The notes under the pieces: generated by a model
Databases searched by the model: none
Seen by the model: the letters and a program-made list of their open reading frames with translations, nothing else
What the model was told of the DNA's origin: nothing
Part shown: positions 1 through 8,029 of the stretch, piece by piece
How the letters are laid out: each line of letters starts with the position of its first letter
Numbering within the stretch: position 1 is the first letter of the stretch
Assembly: GCA_945971355.1 (NCBI GenBank)
Contig: CAMFPD010000019.1
Location: 1 to 18,449, forward strand
Length of the DNA: 18,449 bases
Direction: 5' to 3'
Source: an uncultured Lachnobacterium sp.
GTDB lineage: Bacteria; Bacillota; Clostridia; Lachnospirales; Lachnospiraceae
Translations under genes and position numbers: made by a program

Positions 1-1054
1 GTGAGACCGGAACCTGTGGCAATAACCAGATAATCAGAATCATTGCTATGATACCAATTCCAATTACCTTCATGCTGAGATTCTGCTCTGTACGGAGCAT
101 ACTGCTTGAGCCTGTCCCCTTCATTGACTTCATGGCATCCCTGAAGGTTGTCACAATAAGTGGCAGTGACTTTATAAGGCTTATGATTCCACCTGCCGCT
201 ACTGCACCGGCTCCAATATATCTGATATAGTTGCTCCAGATTGCTCCGGCCCCACCTGCCGCATAAAGCTCGCTGACAGACACTGTAGCCGGGTAGAGAA
301 CGGAGTCTCCGCCAAAGGTTGCTATAGCTGGGATAAGTACGAACCATCCTATCAGACCACCTGCAAGCATGTACGAAGCGATTCTCGCTCCACAGATATA
401 TCCAACTCCGATAAGTGCCGGATATACCTCTGCTGACAGCTCTGTCTTAAGGGCTTTGATGGGAGCTACTATAACTCCTGATACCACACCAAGTCCATCT
501 ACTAAAAATTTAAAGACTGCTGCGATTCCCATTCCTGTAAATACCGACTTCGCAGATGAGCCTCCCTCCTCACCGGCAAGGAGAACCTCTGCACAGGCTG
601 TTCCCTCCGGATATGGAAGTACCCCGTGTTCCTTAACAATGAGTGCATTCCTCAATGGTACCATAAAGAAAACTCCCAGGAGTCCGCCACAAAGTGCAAT
701 AACTGCAATCTCCACAATATTTGGATCTCCCATAACACCTTCCTTTGCCCACAAGAATAAAGCTGGCAAAGTAAAGATTGCTCCGGCTGCCAAAGACTCT
801 CCGGCTGAGCCGATGGTTTGCACCATGTTACTCTCCAGAATTGAGTCTTTTTTCATAATTACTCGGATAACCGCCATTGAAATAACGGCTGCTGGAATTG
901 ATGCTGACACTGTCATACCAACCCTAAGCCCTAAATATGCGTTGGCAGCTCCGAACACTACTGCGAGAATAATTCCCATTACAATTGATGTAACAGTGAA
1001 CTCAGGAGTAATTTTATCTGCCGGCACATATGGTTTGAAATCTTCCTGTTTCAT
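1..1054 (-). CDS. OPT-family oligopeptide transporter, N-terminal part (cut by window edge)
   Basis: The visible 351 codons encode a polytopic membrane protein of the OPT (oligopeptide transporter) family, which imports peptides or peptide-like metal chelates by proton symport. Family signatures are visible: NAYLGLRVGMTVSASIP at about residues 38-54, NMVQTIGSAGESLAAG at 76-91 and PYPEGTACAEVL at 147-158, among many hydrophobic segments. The start codon at 1054-1052 has a GGAGGA ribosome site 8-9 bases upstream. The C-terminal part lies beyond base 1, so total length is unknown (family members usually exceed 600 aa). The 112-base gap to the RNase H gene upstream has no convincing terminator, so read-through from that gene is possible. 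Substrate cannot be inferred. The family call is firm; there is no visible functional link to the cassette upstream. Confidence 0.9.
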   Translation of the reverse strand, partial: MKQEDFKPYVPADKITPEFTVTSIVMGIILAVVFGAANAYLGLRVGMTVSASIPAAVISMAVIRVIMKKDSILESNMVQTIGSAGESLAAGAIFTLPALFLWAKEGVMGDPNIVEIAVIALCGGLLGVFFMVPLRNALIVKEHGVLPYPEGTACAEVLLAGEEGGSSAKSVFTGMGIAAVFKFLVDGLGVVSGVIVAPIKALKTELSAEVYPALIGVGYICGARIASYMLAGGLIGWFVLIPAIATFGGDSVLYPATVSVSELYAAGGAGAIWSNYIRYIGAGAVAAGGIISLIKSLPLIVTTFRDAMKSMKGTGSSSMLRTEQNLSMKVIGIGIIAMILIIWLLPQVPVS

Positions 1055-1166
1055 AAATAATTCCTCCAATTTGTTATATTAACTCATAGGATAACAGAAT
1101 ATCATATTTTTAGGAAATTCGCCACAGAAAAATTACTTTTCCCGATTTTTTCCAAATTACACTTAA

Positions 1167-2255
1167 TTATTTAAACTTTGGTCTTATCGCTTCATTTGTT
1201 ACAACCTTCTGGATAAATTCGTAAGCCTGTTGTCTTCTGGCATCTGTAACACGCTTTACATCATCCTCTGCAACGAACTCAGAGTATGTAAGCTTATCCT
1301 TGAAGGGTACAACTCCCTCTTTTTTCAGATTAGGGTTTTCTTCCCTTCCGATTGGTCTATTGTAGGTTTCTGCTTTTGCAAGAATATCTACACTGTCATT
1401 AAACTTAGCCCAGACAGGACCTGATGCGTGAGATGGAATCCAATTAAATTCAACATTACGTTCTCCATCATTTAATTGTTCCAGATATGTTCCAACAAAG
1501 TTTGTTATGTTTGAATTAAGATCTGGTCTCTTTGCCTTTCCAGTTACAGAATGAAAAATCTTTCCAACTGTGCTAACGCTTTCACAATCATAGAAAATAT
1601 GTACATTTTTCAGCTTTCTATCATTGAAACAAATGTCTATTGCTCTTCTGGCAGCCTCAAGCTCAGAGGATATATTCCAACTGGTGCGTAAGCATGCATT
1701 GTCAAATTCTTTCTCTTGATACACAATAGGCACCATAAGTGTTTCACTTGAAGGCTCTATTTTCTCTACCACGTTGTCTTTGCTAATGGTAAAACCATTT
1801 CTATAAGATGTATAACTTGTTTCATTGTCATTTAAAACTTTATTATCTACAAGCTTTGCTGACTCTACATAAACTGAACCATCTCTATAGAAAATTATCA
1901 TTCCATATGAAGCATAATAATAATCGTCCTTCTTATTTAAGGTTCTGTTTGGTTTCTTACCATCAAAGTCTCGATTATCAAAGTTATTGCTTCCATCAAC
2001 GAACACTACTGCATCTGAGGTAAATTCAAATGCCTCCTCTGCCGCTTTACCCGAATTATCAGAAGCCGCAGCTGCCTTAGTGCTGGTTTCCTCATCTTCG
2101 TTCAGATACTTAAGTGCTTCTGCCTCTGTCTTAAATCCCTTGTATCTTGGACTTGACACCCCGGTTATAAGGCTTCTGATTTCAGGCTCTGCCTCACTCC
2201 ACTCACCCTTTATTATTTTCTTTACACTACCTGCCTTAACTGCATAATATTTCAT
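1167..2255 (-). CDS. RNase HI with N-terminal hybrid-binding domain and a large insertion
   Basis: Predicted to cut the RNA strand of RNA:DNA hybrids. Residues 3-52 form an RNase H1 hybrid-binding (caulimovirus viroplasmin) domain: YYAVKAGSVKKIIKGEW, then RYKGFKTEAEALKYL. A low-complexity Ala/Glu linker (about 53-80) precedes the RNase H fold. All active-site residues can be aligned with E. coli RNase HI: D87 (VFVDGS), E198 (SSELEAA), D223 (IFYDCES), H276 (WIPSHASG) and D290 (SVDILAKAE). The spacing D87-E198 is about 110 residues against about 38 in E. coli, so roughly 70 extra residues sit in the first beta-sheet region. A tail of about 60 residues follows the fold. The ribosome site is AAGGAGA. 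The gene lies 125 bases after the Hsp70-like gene and has its own predicted promoter. It is last in the cassette and shares the HBD with the protease fusion at 2998-6228. Enzyme class is firm. Confidence 0.88.
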   Translation of the reverse strand: MKYYAVKAGSVKKIIKGEWSEAEPEIRSLITGVSSPRYKGFKTEAEALKYLNEDEETSTKAAAASDNSGKAAEEAFEFTSDAVVFVDGSNNFDNRDFDGKKPNRTLNKKDDYYYASYGMIIFYRDGSVYVESAKLVDNKVLNDNETSYTSYRNGFTISKDNVVEKIEPSSETLMVPIVYQEKEFDNACLRTSWNISSELEAARRAIDICFNDRKLKNVHIFYDCESVSTVGKIFHSVTGKAKRPDLNSNITNFVGTYLEQLNDGERNVEFNWIPSHASGPVWAKFNDSVDILAKAETYNRPIGREENPNLKKEGVVPFKDKLTYSEFVAEDDVKRVTDARRQQAYEFIQKVVTNEAIRPKFK

Positions 2256-2297
2256 GCTTCTTTCTTCTCCTTTTCTTCTTAATTCGAATTTTCACTT

Positions 2298-2329
2298 GTA
2301 TTTGTAATGTGTTGCCACCTTATAGATAC
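2298..2329 (-). repeat. diverged copy of the GTATCTGT hairpin repeat, upstream of RNase H
   Basis: On the plus strand the element has arms GTATTTGT and ATAGATAC around a 16-base loop; the arms pair over 8 bp with two G-U pairs. The loop keeps the ACCTT segment of the two perfect copies at 11730-11756 and 15618-15644, and the ATACGATT at the 3' end matches the 11730 copy. It starts immediately after the predicted -10 box of the RNase H promoter, so the hairpin would lie at the very 5' end of that mRNA. Relationship to the perfect copies is likely but not certain, because the loop has diverged. Confidence 0.4.
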
Positions 2330-2330
2330 G

Positions 2331-2359
2331 ATTATAACCCATCTTGAGTATGTGGTCTA
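2331..2359 (-). promoter_or_regulatory. sigma-A-type promoter for the RNase H gene
   Basis: On the minus strand, TAGACC (-35, 2354-2359) and a perfect TATAAT (-10, 2331-2336) are separated by exactly 17 bases. Both lie in the 125-base gap between the Hsp70-like gene and the RNase H gene, so RNase H can be transcribed independently of the operon upstream. The predicted start would fall near 2323-2325, leaving a leader of about 70 bases. Confidence 0.65.
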
Positions 2360-2380
2360 TTTAAAAACCTTAAAACCAGC

Positions 2381-3001
2381 CTATATCTGATTTGTCATGT
2401 GAATGCACTTCCGCCCCAGAATATGCTCCATATGTGCGCGCACAAATGGGTACTCACATTCACTTCCTGTCAGTATCACCTTTGAGATGTCATCAACGCA
2501 GATGCCGTTGCCTTTTAGAAAATTTTCCATAAAACTGTCATTTCTGTGAAGAATTGGCTTGAATAATTTTTCAAACCGCTCTATCGGATATTCCTCTGTT
2601 ATCTCCAGATACCAGTTCTTGTACATAATATGGGCAACATTACTATGGCGGAGCTCCTCCCGCACCGCTGATTCACTCTGGTGAAGATTGTAGAATGCCT
2701 CCTCATCCTGTTCGCTCTCCCCAAATATCCCCAGCTCTCTCAGATATTTATCCATCATATAGGTGTCCAGATCACTTGCCACAATCTCATTAAGCCTTGG
2801 CTGAAGCTCATCCTCGTCTGCTTCGTAATCATCGCCATACATATCATGCTCCGGACACAGGAAGCTGTCAGAGCAGACTTCTTCCAGCTTTCCGGTTTCA
2901 TCAGCATTCACGATGGTAATTTCAAGCTCAAGCTCGTCAAACCTGTAAATCATAGCCATCTCATTATTCAACTTTAAATCCTTTAACTTTAAATTCTTCA
3001 T
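2381..3001 (-). CDS. Hsp70-related fragment protein of the cassette
   Basis: The 206-aa product has two parts. Residues 1-95 are acidic (GDDYEADEDE at 56-65) and I do not recognise them. Residues 100-199 resemble the last third of the Hsp70/DnaK nucleotide-binding domain: a helix like the AEKAK..LS helix (ESAVREELRHSN, 110-121), an ITR..FE.L-like segment (PIERFEKLFKPIL, 139-151), then GICVDDISKVILTG (166-179) and YPFVRAHMEHILGRK (184-198). The last two match the DnaK segment DIDDVILVGG...P.V..., which helps hold adenosine. The usual GGS/TR motif is degraded to TGSECEY, and the phosphate-binding N-terminal lobe is absent, so ATPase activity is unlikely. The start codon overlaps the stop of the protease fusion by 4 bases (ATGA) and has a GGAGAG ribosome site, indicating coupled translation. 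Possible adaptor or scaffold; the Hsp70 link is by eye and moderately sure. Confidence 0.6.
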   Translation of the reverse strand: MKNLKLKDLKLNNEMAMIYRFDELELEITIVNADETGKLEEVCSDSFLCPEHDMYGDDYEADEDELQPRLNEIVASDLDTYMMDKYLRELGIFGESEQDEEAFYNLHQSESAVREELRHSNVAHIMYKNWYLEITEEYPIERFEKLFKPILHRNDSFMENFLKGNGICVDDISKVILTGSECEYPFVRAHMEHILGRKCIHMTNQI

Positions 3002-6000
3002 ACTTCTACTCTCCTTCTGTATATTTCTGATAATTCCTGCTTATTTAGTGATTTCTGTGGGCTGTCCAGCAGTGCTTCCACAATCGCAGTCACCTTTGAA
3101 GCATTTTCTCTTACTATGCGTCTTGCCTTTGTAAGCTCCTGAGACAAAATCCTGTTTACAAGCAGCTTTGCCTTCTCATCGGTATCATATGCTTTGCTGT
3201 CAAGCACTGCAAGTCCCATTTCGTCCTCGTACATACCGTATTCACAGACCATCCTGACGGCAATATCCGTGGCAGACCGCAAATCCCCTGCGGCACTTGG
3301 GGTGAGCCCATAGCCAAACTCCTGTTCCGCTGCCCTGCCACCCATACAGGTGCATATGCGCCCCAGCAGCTCCTCCTTGGTCGGATGCTCCTGCAGCTTT
3401 CCAGTTCGCATATACCCACCCATGCTGGAGCGTGCAATTGCGCTTATGTAATCCGGAGTTTTCCCATTTGCAAGCTCTACTATGGCATGTCCCGCCTCGT
3501 GGCAGGCTGTGTGCTCCAGATCCTGCAGTGAATCATGTTCTTTACTTTCCCCATGGTTACAGGTCTCAAACACACTGTCAAACAGACTGTCCTGCACCAC
3601 TGTCTCTTTGCGTACAGCCTCCCTGACTGCCGCCTCCACAACGTTTTCCAGCTCGGCAAGACTCATGCCCTTTGAGCGGGTGGCAATGCTGTCAAGCTCT
3701 CCCTCAGTGATGTTGAAGTAATCCCGATACCTTTCCAGCAGGTGTTCCACCAGCCATCTACGCCCCTTTTCGTCCGGCAGGTCGATTAGAAAAGTCCTGT
3801 CAAATCTCCTTGCCAGTGCGCTGTCAATCCCTGGAAGATTGGTTGCCGCCATGACAAACACCGTGGAAGTCTCTTCATTTTTAAAGCCGTCCATCTCTGT
3901 AAGAAGAGCATTTAACACTGCATTTGTCCCTGAGGCACTACGGGACACACCTATGGCATCTATCTCATCTATGAAGAGGACTGTAGGTGAATATTTTCTC
4001 GCCATCCTGAAAATATCATGTACCTTGCCAGGGCCGCCGCTTATCATTTCATCTGCACTGACAGATATAAAGTTCACCTTCGACTCTGCAGCTACAACCT
4101 TGGCAAGTGATGTTTTTCCTGTGCCGGGGGGCCCGTACATCAGGGCTCCCCTCGGTGCCCTTGCTTTGGTTCGGGCATATTTCTTCGGGTGGGACAGATA
4201 GCTGATGAAATACTCCAACTCCCTTCTCACGTCCTCTGACACATATATATCATCCCAGGTTTTATCCGGTCTGATATCCTCTGCTACAATTGCAGCCCTG
4301 TCCTCAGCATCCACTGCTACTTCCAATCGAAAATTACAGAATACTATTTCCCCAGTCTCCCCATCCTGACAGATGTTCCTGTCTGTATCGAACTTCAGCA
4401 CCAGATGTCTCTTATACATATACTCTGCGCCGTCCTCATCCATGAAGATCCGTCTGGTCTCCCCATCTGCTGTGCTAAAATCTGCTATCCACTCAACATA
4501 CTTTAGCTTGTCCGCATAGCTGCCAGCCATATGCATGATTCCATATAGCTCATTATCAATCAGCTTTCCTGCCAGCTTCGATGCATTTCTTGCATCTCCA
4601 CCTCCGCCAATTGAATACAGCACCACGTCAGCCAGAAGTTCACTTCCTGCTGAGATATCTATGCCGCAGTTTTGCTTTGTAGTTTTTAGCTGTCTGTCAA
4701 TGTCACGCCCTATAATCTGTCTGATAATGTCTGCATCCATTCTGTCAAACAGAATGATTGTATGTGAGGACAGACGTGAGACAATTTCCTTTGGAAAATA
4801 CGGTTCCTTTGTTGCAGGATTAATGTCCTTTTCCAGAGCATCTATCAGAATTCTTTCCGGCAGTCGGGACAGATTCTGGTATGCGCTGTCCTGATACACC
4901 TTTCTGCCTGCATTTGTTGTCATGATTATGATGCAGTCCTTAAACGAAATCTCTCTGTCATAATATCTGTCAAAGCAGACTCCATCCTCTAGAATCTGTA
5001 AGAACATACGGATAACTGCCCCGTTTGCCTTCTCTATCTCATCAAATATGAGTATGGAATGGGGATGTACATTTACATATCCGGTCAAAACCCCCGGCTT
5101 TGACGCACGGTAAAAGCTCGATATGCCTGTCAGCTCATCCAGAGCTGCTGATGAGGCATACCCTGACATATCAAACTTGCGACAGCTTATACCCAGAGCA
5201 TTTGCAAAGGTTTTGGCTGTCATCGTCTTTCCCACTCCCGGAGGTCCGGCAAACAAATACACACTTCTTGGACCCGTTCGCTTCTTCATGCCGATAACGG
5301 CTTTCTCGTTGTGAAAATATGCTTTTTCCAGTTTTTCTATGGCATCATCCTGCCCCATGACAGCTTCCTTAAGCTGCCTGTCAAGCTCCCTCGACACACG
5401 AAGCATTTCCTTCAGGGAATTGTCAACCACAGGTGCATCCAGTGCGGTGTACAAATCAGGGTTGTGATAATGTCCATTAACCGCCCACAGATCGTTCCTG
5501 TATACAACGTTTGAAACAAGTTCATTATACACATCTACCAGATCATGCTGACCACTCAGTATGAATTTCCTCATGCATTTAAATGACACAGATTCACTTA
5601 GGAGGCTGTGATTTGCAGCAAACTCAATATTCCTGTGATAGATATCATTGATATCCAGAGTTCCCATCCCATTTTTCTTAAAGTGCTCCCTCAGATTAAT
5701 GAATTCATCCGAGCGCTCTATTTCGTAATGGACGAATTCATACCACTCATCCACCCCCTCCTTACTCATGGGTGTTTTGATGGTCTTATTGTGATATGTA
5801 ATTACCTCGTCCAGTACCTTATCCGTCTGCATTACAAAATAGAGAATAAGACAGTAGATTGAGGTCACAAAATACCTTCCTGTGTATTTTCCCCCTGATA
5901 TTCTCGGAGCTGCCCTGCCAACTAAAAAGAGGAGCATATCCAGCCATGGGGTTCCCATTCTCAGGTCATCATTTAACCATAGTCTGCGATGCAGCTCCTC

Positions 6001-6228
6001 ATTCATACTATCTGCGATAAATTTTTTCTGTAGGTAATGCTCTGCCTTTTTCATTGCCCATTTCCTGCTGTATGGAAGCTCCTCATCCTCTTCCTCCAAA
6101 TCGCTGTGATACATGAAGCTTTTAGCCTCTGTACTGTCCAGTCCCGATATCTGCTCATAATAATCTTCCCAGTTAGTGTAGATTCCCGGGTTTCGTCCCT
6201 TGCGAACGGCATATATATATCTTTCCAT
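2998..6228 (-). CDS. HBD - ClpB-type AAA+ - FtsH-type AAA+ - M41 zinc protease fusion
   Basis: A 1076-aa predicted ATP-driven unfoldase/protease. Residues 5-68 form an RNase H1-type RNA:DNA-hybrid/dsRNA-binding domain (YAVRKGRNPGIYTNWEDY), with an acidic insertion before its final helix. Residues 75-265 are unrecognised and include a hydrophobic stretch at 119-134 that might be one membrane segment. Residues 270-565 form a ClpA/ClpB-type AAA+ module: Walker A GPPGVGKT 328-335, Walker B ILIFDEIEKA 392-401, sensor TTNA 437-440, arginine finger R485. Residues 655-870 form an FtsH-type AAA+ module: Walker A GPPGTGKT 699-706, Walker B LFIDEID 751-757, arginine fingers ARRFDR 806-811. Residues 900-1076 are an M41 peptidase with HEAGH 910-914 and a third zinc ligand D982 (AGDLRSATD). 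All catalytic residues look intact. FtsH normally has two N-terminal membrane helices and one AAA ring, so this is a novel architecture. The ribosome site is GGAGGG, 12 bases after the upstream gene. No ClpP-docking IGF-type loop was seen. Confidence 0.88.
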   Translation of the reverse strand: MERYIYAVRKGRNPGIYTNWEDYYEQISGLDSTEAKSFMYHSDLEEEDEELPYSRKWAMKKAEHYLQKKFIADSMNEELHRRLWLNDDLRMGTPWLDMLLFLVGRAAPRISGGKYTGRYFVTSIYCLILYFVMQTDKVLDEVITYHNKTIKTPMSKEGVDEWYEFVHYEIERSDEFINLREHFKKNGMGTLDINDIYHRNIEFAANHSLLSESVSFKCMRKFILSGQHDLVDVYNELVSNVVYRNDLWAVNGHYHNPDLYTALDAPVVDNSLKEMLRVSRELDRQLKEAVMGQDDAIEKLEKAYFHNEKAVIGMKKRTGPRSVYLFAGPPGVGKTMTAKTFANALGISCRKFDMSGYASSAALDELTGISSFYRASKPGVLTGYVNVHPHSILIFDEIEKANGAVIRMFLQILEDGVCFDRYYDREISFKDCIIIMTTNAGRKVYQDSAYQNLSRLPERILIDALEKDINPATKEPYFPKEIVSRLSSHTIILFDRMDADIIRQIIGRDIDRQLKTTKQNCGIDISAGSELLADVVLYSIGGGGDARNASKLAGKLIDNELYGIMHMAGSYADKLKYVEWIADFSTADGETRRIFMDEDGAEYMYKRHLVLKFDTDRNICQDGETGEIVFCNFRLEVAVDAEDRAAIVAEDIRPDKTWDDIYVSEDVRRELEYFISYLSHPKKYARTKARAPRGALMYGPPGTGKTSLAKVVAAESKVNFISVSADEMISGGPGKVHDIFRMARKYSPTVLFIDEIDAIGVSRSASGTNAVLNALLTEMDGFKNEETSTVFVMAATNLPGIDSALARRFDRTFLIDLPDEKGRRWLVEHLLERYRDYFNITEGELDSIATRSKGMSLAELENVVEAAVREAVRKETVVQDSLFDSVFETCNHGESKEHDSLQDLEHTACHEAGHAIVELANGKTPDYISAIARSSMGGYMRTGKLQEHPTKEELLGRICTCMGGRAAEQEFGYGLTPSAAGDLRSATDIAVRMVCEYGMYEDEMGLAVLDSKAYDTDEKAKLLVNRILSQELTKARRIVRENASKVTAIVEALLDSPQKSLNKQELSEIYRRRVEV

Positions 6229-6239
6229 ATGTTCCCTCC

Positions 6240-6629
6240 TTACATAAATGGTAACTCTTCTTCGTCGTAATCGTCGTCATCTTCTTCACCCTCACCGTTG
6301 TATACGGTTGTGTAGGTTATAATTTCCGGCGCTACAGAATAGTCCGGATCATACCCACGAAGTGCCAAAACTGCTCTAAGCATGCTTGCATCCCCATCCC
6401 CTGAAAACTTCATTGGAATGTATTTGCCAACGATGGTAAATGCATGAATGTCCATGCCTGCGGCCAGCATGCGGTCAATAAAATTGTCAATTGTTGTGAA
6501 TTTGCCCCCGCGTTCCACTTCCTGTCTTACCTGTTTCATGCTTTTGCTGAGGCAGCTACGTGCCTCAGACGGTGCATTTCGTATTATTTCACTGATTTCC
6601 TGGTAATTTTTGATATTGTTGTTATTCAT
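6240..6629 (-). CDS. unknown 129-aa cassette protein with SSB-like acidic tail
   Basis: I do not recognise a family. The first 100 residues look like a small alpha/beta or helical domain with no known motif. The last 17 residues form a strongly acidic tail (EGEEDDDDYDEEELPFM). An acidic run ending in a hydrophobic-Pro-Phe group is the pattern of the bacterial SSB C-terminal tip (DDDIPF), which recruits DNA-processing enzymes; here one extra Met follows the Phe. No OB-fold is evident. Its start overlaps the end of the VirD4-like gene by 8 bases and its stop lies 11 bases before the start of the protease fusion, so it is translationally coupled to both. This placement suggests a small adaptor linking the ATPase and protease, an inference only. 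The ribosome site is AAAGGTGG, within the end of the upstream gene. Confidence 0.75.
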   Translation of the reverse strand: MNNNNIKNYQEISEIIRNAPSEARSCLSKSMKQVRQEVERGGKFTTIDNFIDRMLAAGMDIHAFTIVGKYIPMKFSGDGDASMLRAVLALRGYDPDYSVAPEIITYTTVYNGEGEEDDDDYDEEELPFM

Positions 6630-8016
6630 AGCTCATACCACCTTTCTTCATGGTTAATCCTTCGTTTCCTGGTAAAAATACTGCCTTTGAGCCTCGCTCG
6701 ATGAGATATGAGGCTGTGAGTGGCTGCTCAATTATTGATGCCAATGTTTTATTTGTGCGGGCTGAGACATACTGTGCCGTTGCGATATCCTGTCCCCCAA
6801 GATAAATCATATGATCACAGTTGTTTAATATGGTTGCTGCCTTGTATTCCCCATACTTATCATAAAGCTGCGAAATACTCTGGATAATAATGCTGACTGA
6901 GATTTCTCTTGAACGTATAACAGAAATGATATTGTCAAAATCCGGTATGATGGCTCCAGCTGCAAAATCGTCGAGAATAAAACGAACCGGAACCTTGAGC
7001 CTGTGTTCCTTATAATCCCTGTCTGCGCTGCGCACCAGGGTATCCAGCGCCTGTGTATACAGGATATTCACCAGCTTGTCCTTGCTGCGGTCTGTGTCGT
7101 TCACAGTCAAAAACAATGCTATTTTGCACTGTCCAAGTGTCTCAAACTGTATCTGCCTTTTGTGCCTGTACAGAGCTACCTGCTCATTGCTTACGAGGAA
7201 GTTCAGCTTTTCTGCCACAACTCCCAGAATTGATGCATACATCTTATCTGCATCTGCACAGCTTTTGAAGGTATTGTAGATTTTTGCCGCTACGGAGTCA
7301 GGCTTTCTCTCTTCAAGCTCCTGTATCATAGTCTGGAAGGCGTATGGCACAATAGGCTTATTCTCCACAGCACTGACAATGTCGGGCATCTTCATAAGGT
7401 AGACAGACTCTCCCGCCTCATTTATCCGATTTGAGTTGTAATCAAACATCCACATAAATTTTCTGCTTACTGCCTTTCTCTGGTTCATATCTGTCCTGGA
7501 GCCTGCATTGGCATTGTGTCTGCCAAGCATTACAGAGAGCTTTCTTACTGTTTCCAGATTGTGGTATTCCTTTGGATAGGATTCCAGGGTAAATGCTATG
7601 AGGGCTGCCAGAAACATTTTGGCAGACTGCTCCCAGAACTGGTCATTCTTGCTTTCAATTGGGCAGATTGCTTCTGCAAGCTTCTGAATATCATCCTCAC
7701 GATACAACCCGGTAGTGAAGTTTCGTCGGATATATCTCAGAGGATTATATCCACACTGACTACTTTCTGAGGTGAAGTCAATGTTGAATACCTTAAAGCC
7801 TCTTTTCCTCAGATCCATCGCATATTCATCATACAACATACCCTTTGTGTCGCAGATAATCATGCTTTCCTGTGACATCTTAATATTTGGAATCACATAT
7901 CCACGGGTCTTACCGCAGCCTGTAGCTCCGCATATCAAATCGTTGTTGTTGAGTCTTGTCTTCCATGTATTGTTTGAAATTGTATAACCGTTTGTTAAAT
8001 ATCTCTTTGAATCCAT
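6622..8016 (-). CDS. VirD4/TraG-family ATPase lacking the membrane anchor
   Basis: A 464-aa relative of type IV secretion coupling proteins, hexameric ATPases that pump DNA in conjugation. Walker A is GATGCGKTRG at 30-39, followed by the family segment ICDTKGMLYDEYAMDLRKRG (54-73). Walker B is RFILDDF at 345-351; the canonical family sequence is LLDEF, so the catalytic Glu is replaced by Asp. The late motif QSISQLYDKYG (379-389), then NNCDHMIYLGGQD (398-410) and a C-terminal serine/valine-rich segment are typical of TraG/VirD4. Only 29 residues precede Walker A, whereas the family normally has about 100-200 residues with two membrane helices, so this form should be cytosolic. No relaxase, VirB4, coupling partners or integrase lie nearby. 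It sits 13 bases after the ClpP-like gene with a GGAGGG site. Family is firm; a conjugation role is doubtful. Confidence 0.88.
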   Translation of the reverse strand: MDSKRYLTNGYTISNNTWKTRLNNNDLICGATGCGKTRGYVIPNIKMSQESMIICDTKGMLYDEYAMDLRKRGFKVFNIDFTSESSQCGYNPLRYIRRNFTTGLYREDDIQKLAEAICPIESKNDQFWEQSAKMFLAALIAFTLESYPKEYHNLETVRKLSVMLGRHNANAGSRTDMNQRKAVSRKFMWMFDYNSNRINEAGESVYLMKMPDIVSAVENKPIVPYAFQTMIQELEERKPDSVAAKIYNTFKSCADADKMYASILGVVAEKLNFLVSNEQVALYRHKRQIQFETLGQCKIALFLTVNDTDRSKDKLVNILYTQALDTLVRSADRDYKEHRLKVPVRFILDDFAAGAIIPDFDNIISVIRSREISVSIIIQSISQLYDKYGEYKAATILNNCDHMIYLGGQDIATAQYVSARTNKTLASIIEQPLTASYLIERGSKAVFLPGNEGLTMKKGGMSYE

Positions 8017-8029
8017 AATGAATCCCTCC

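Noticed and set aside
369..1082. A 237-codon open frame on the plus strand
   Set aside because: It is antisense to the OPT transporter, whose minus-strand translation shows family motifs; the plus-strand product is Ser/Pro/Ile-rich with no ribosome site or recognisable domain.
3156..4894. Several open frames of 64-120 codons on both strands inside the protease fusion
   Set aside because: They are shadows of the strongly motif-supported AAA+/M41 reading frame, with no ribosome sites or family resemblance.
6622..8016. Integrative conjugative element, suggested by the VirD4-like ATPase
   Set aside because: No relaxase, VirB4-type ATPase, VirB6-type membrane protein, integrase or attachment-site repeats are visible, and the ATPase lacks the membrane anchor.
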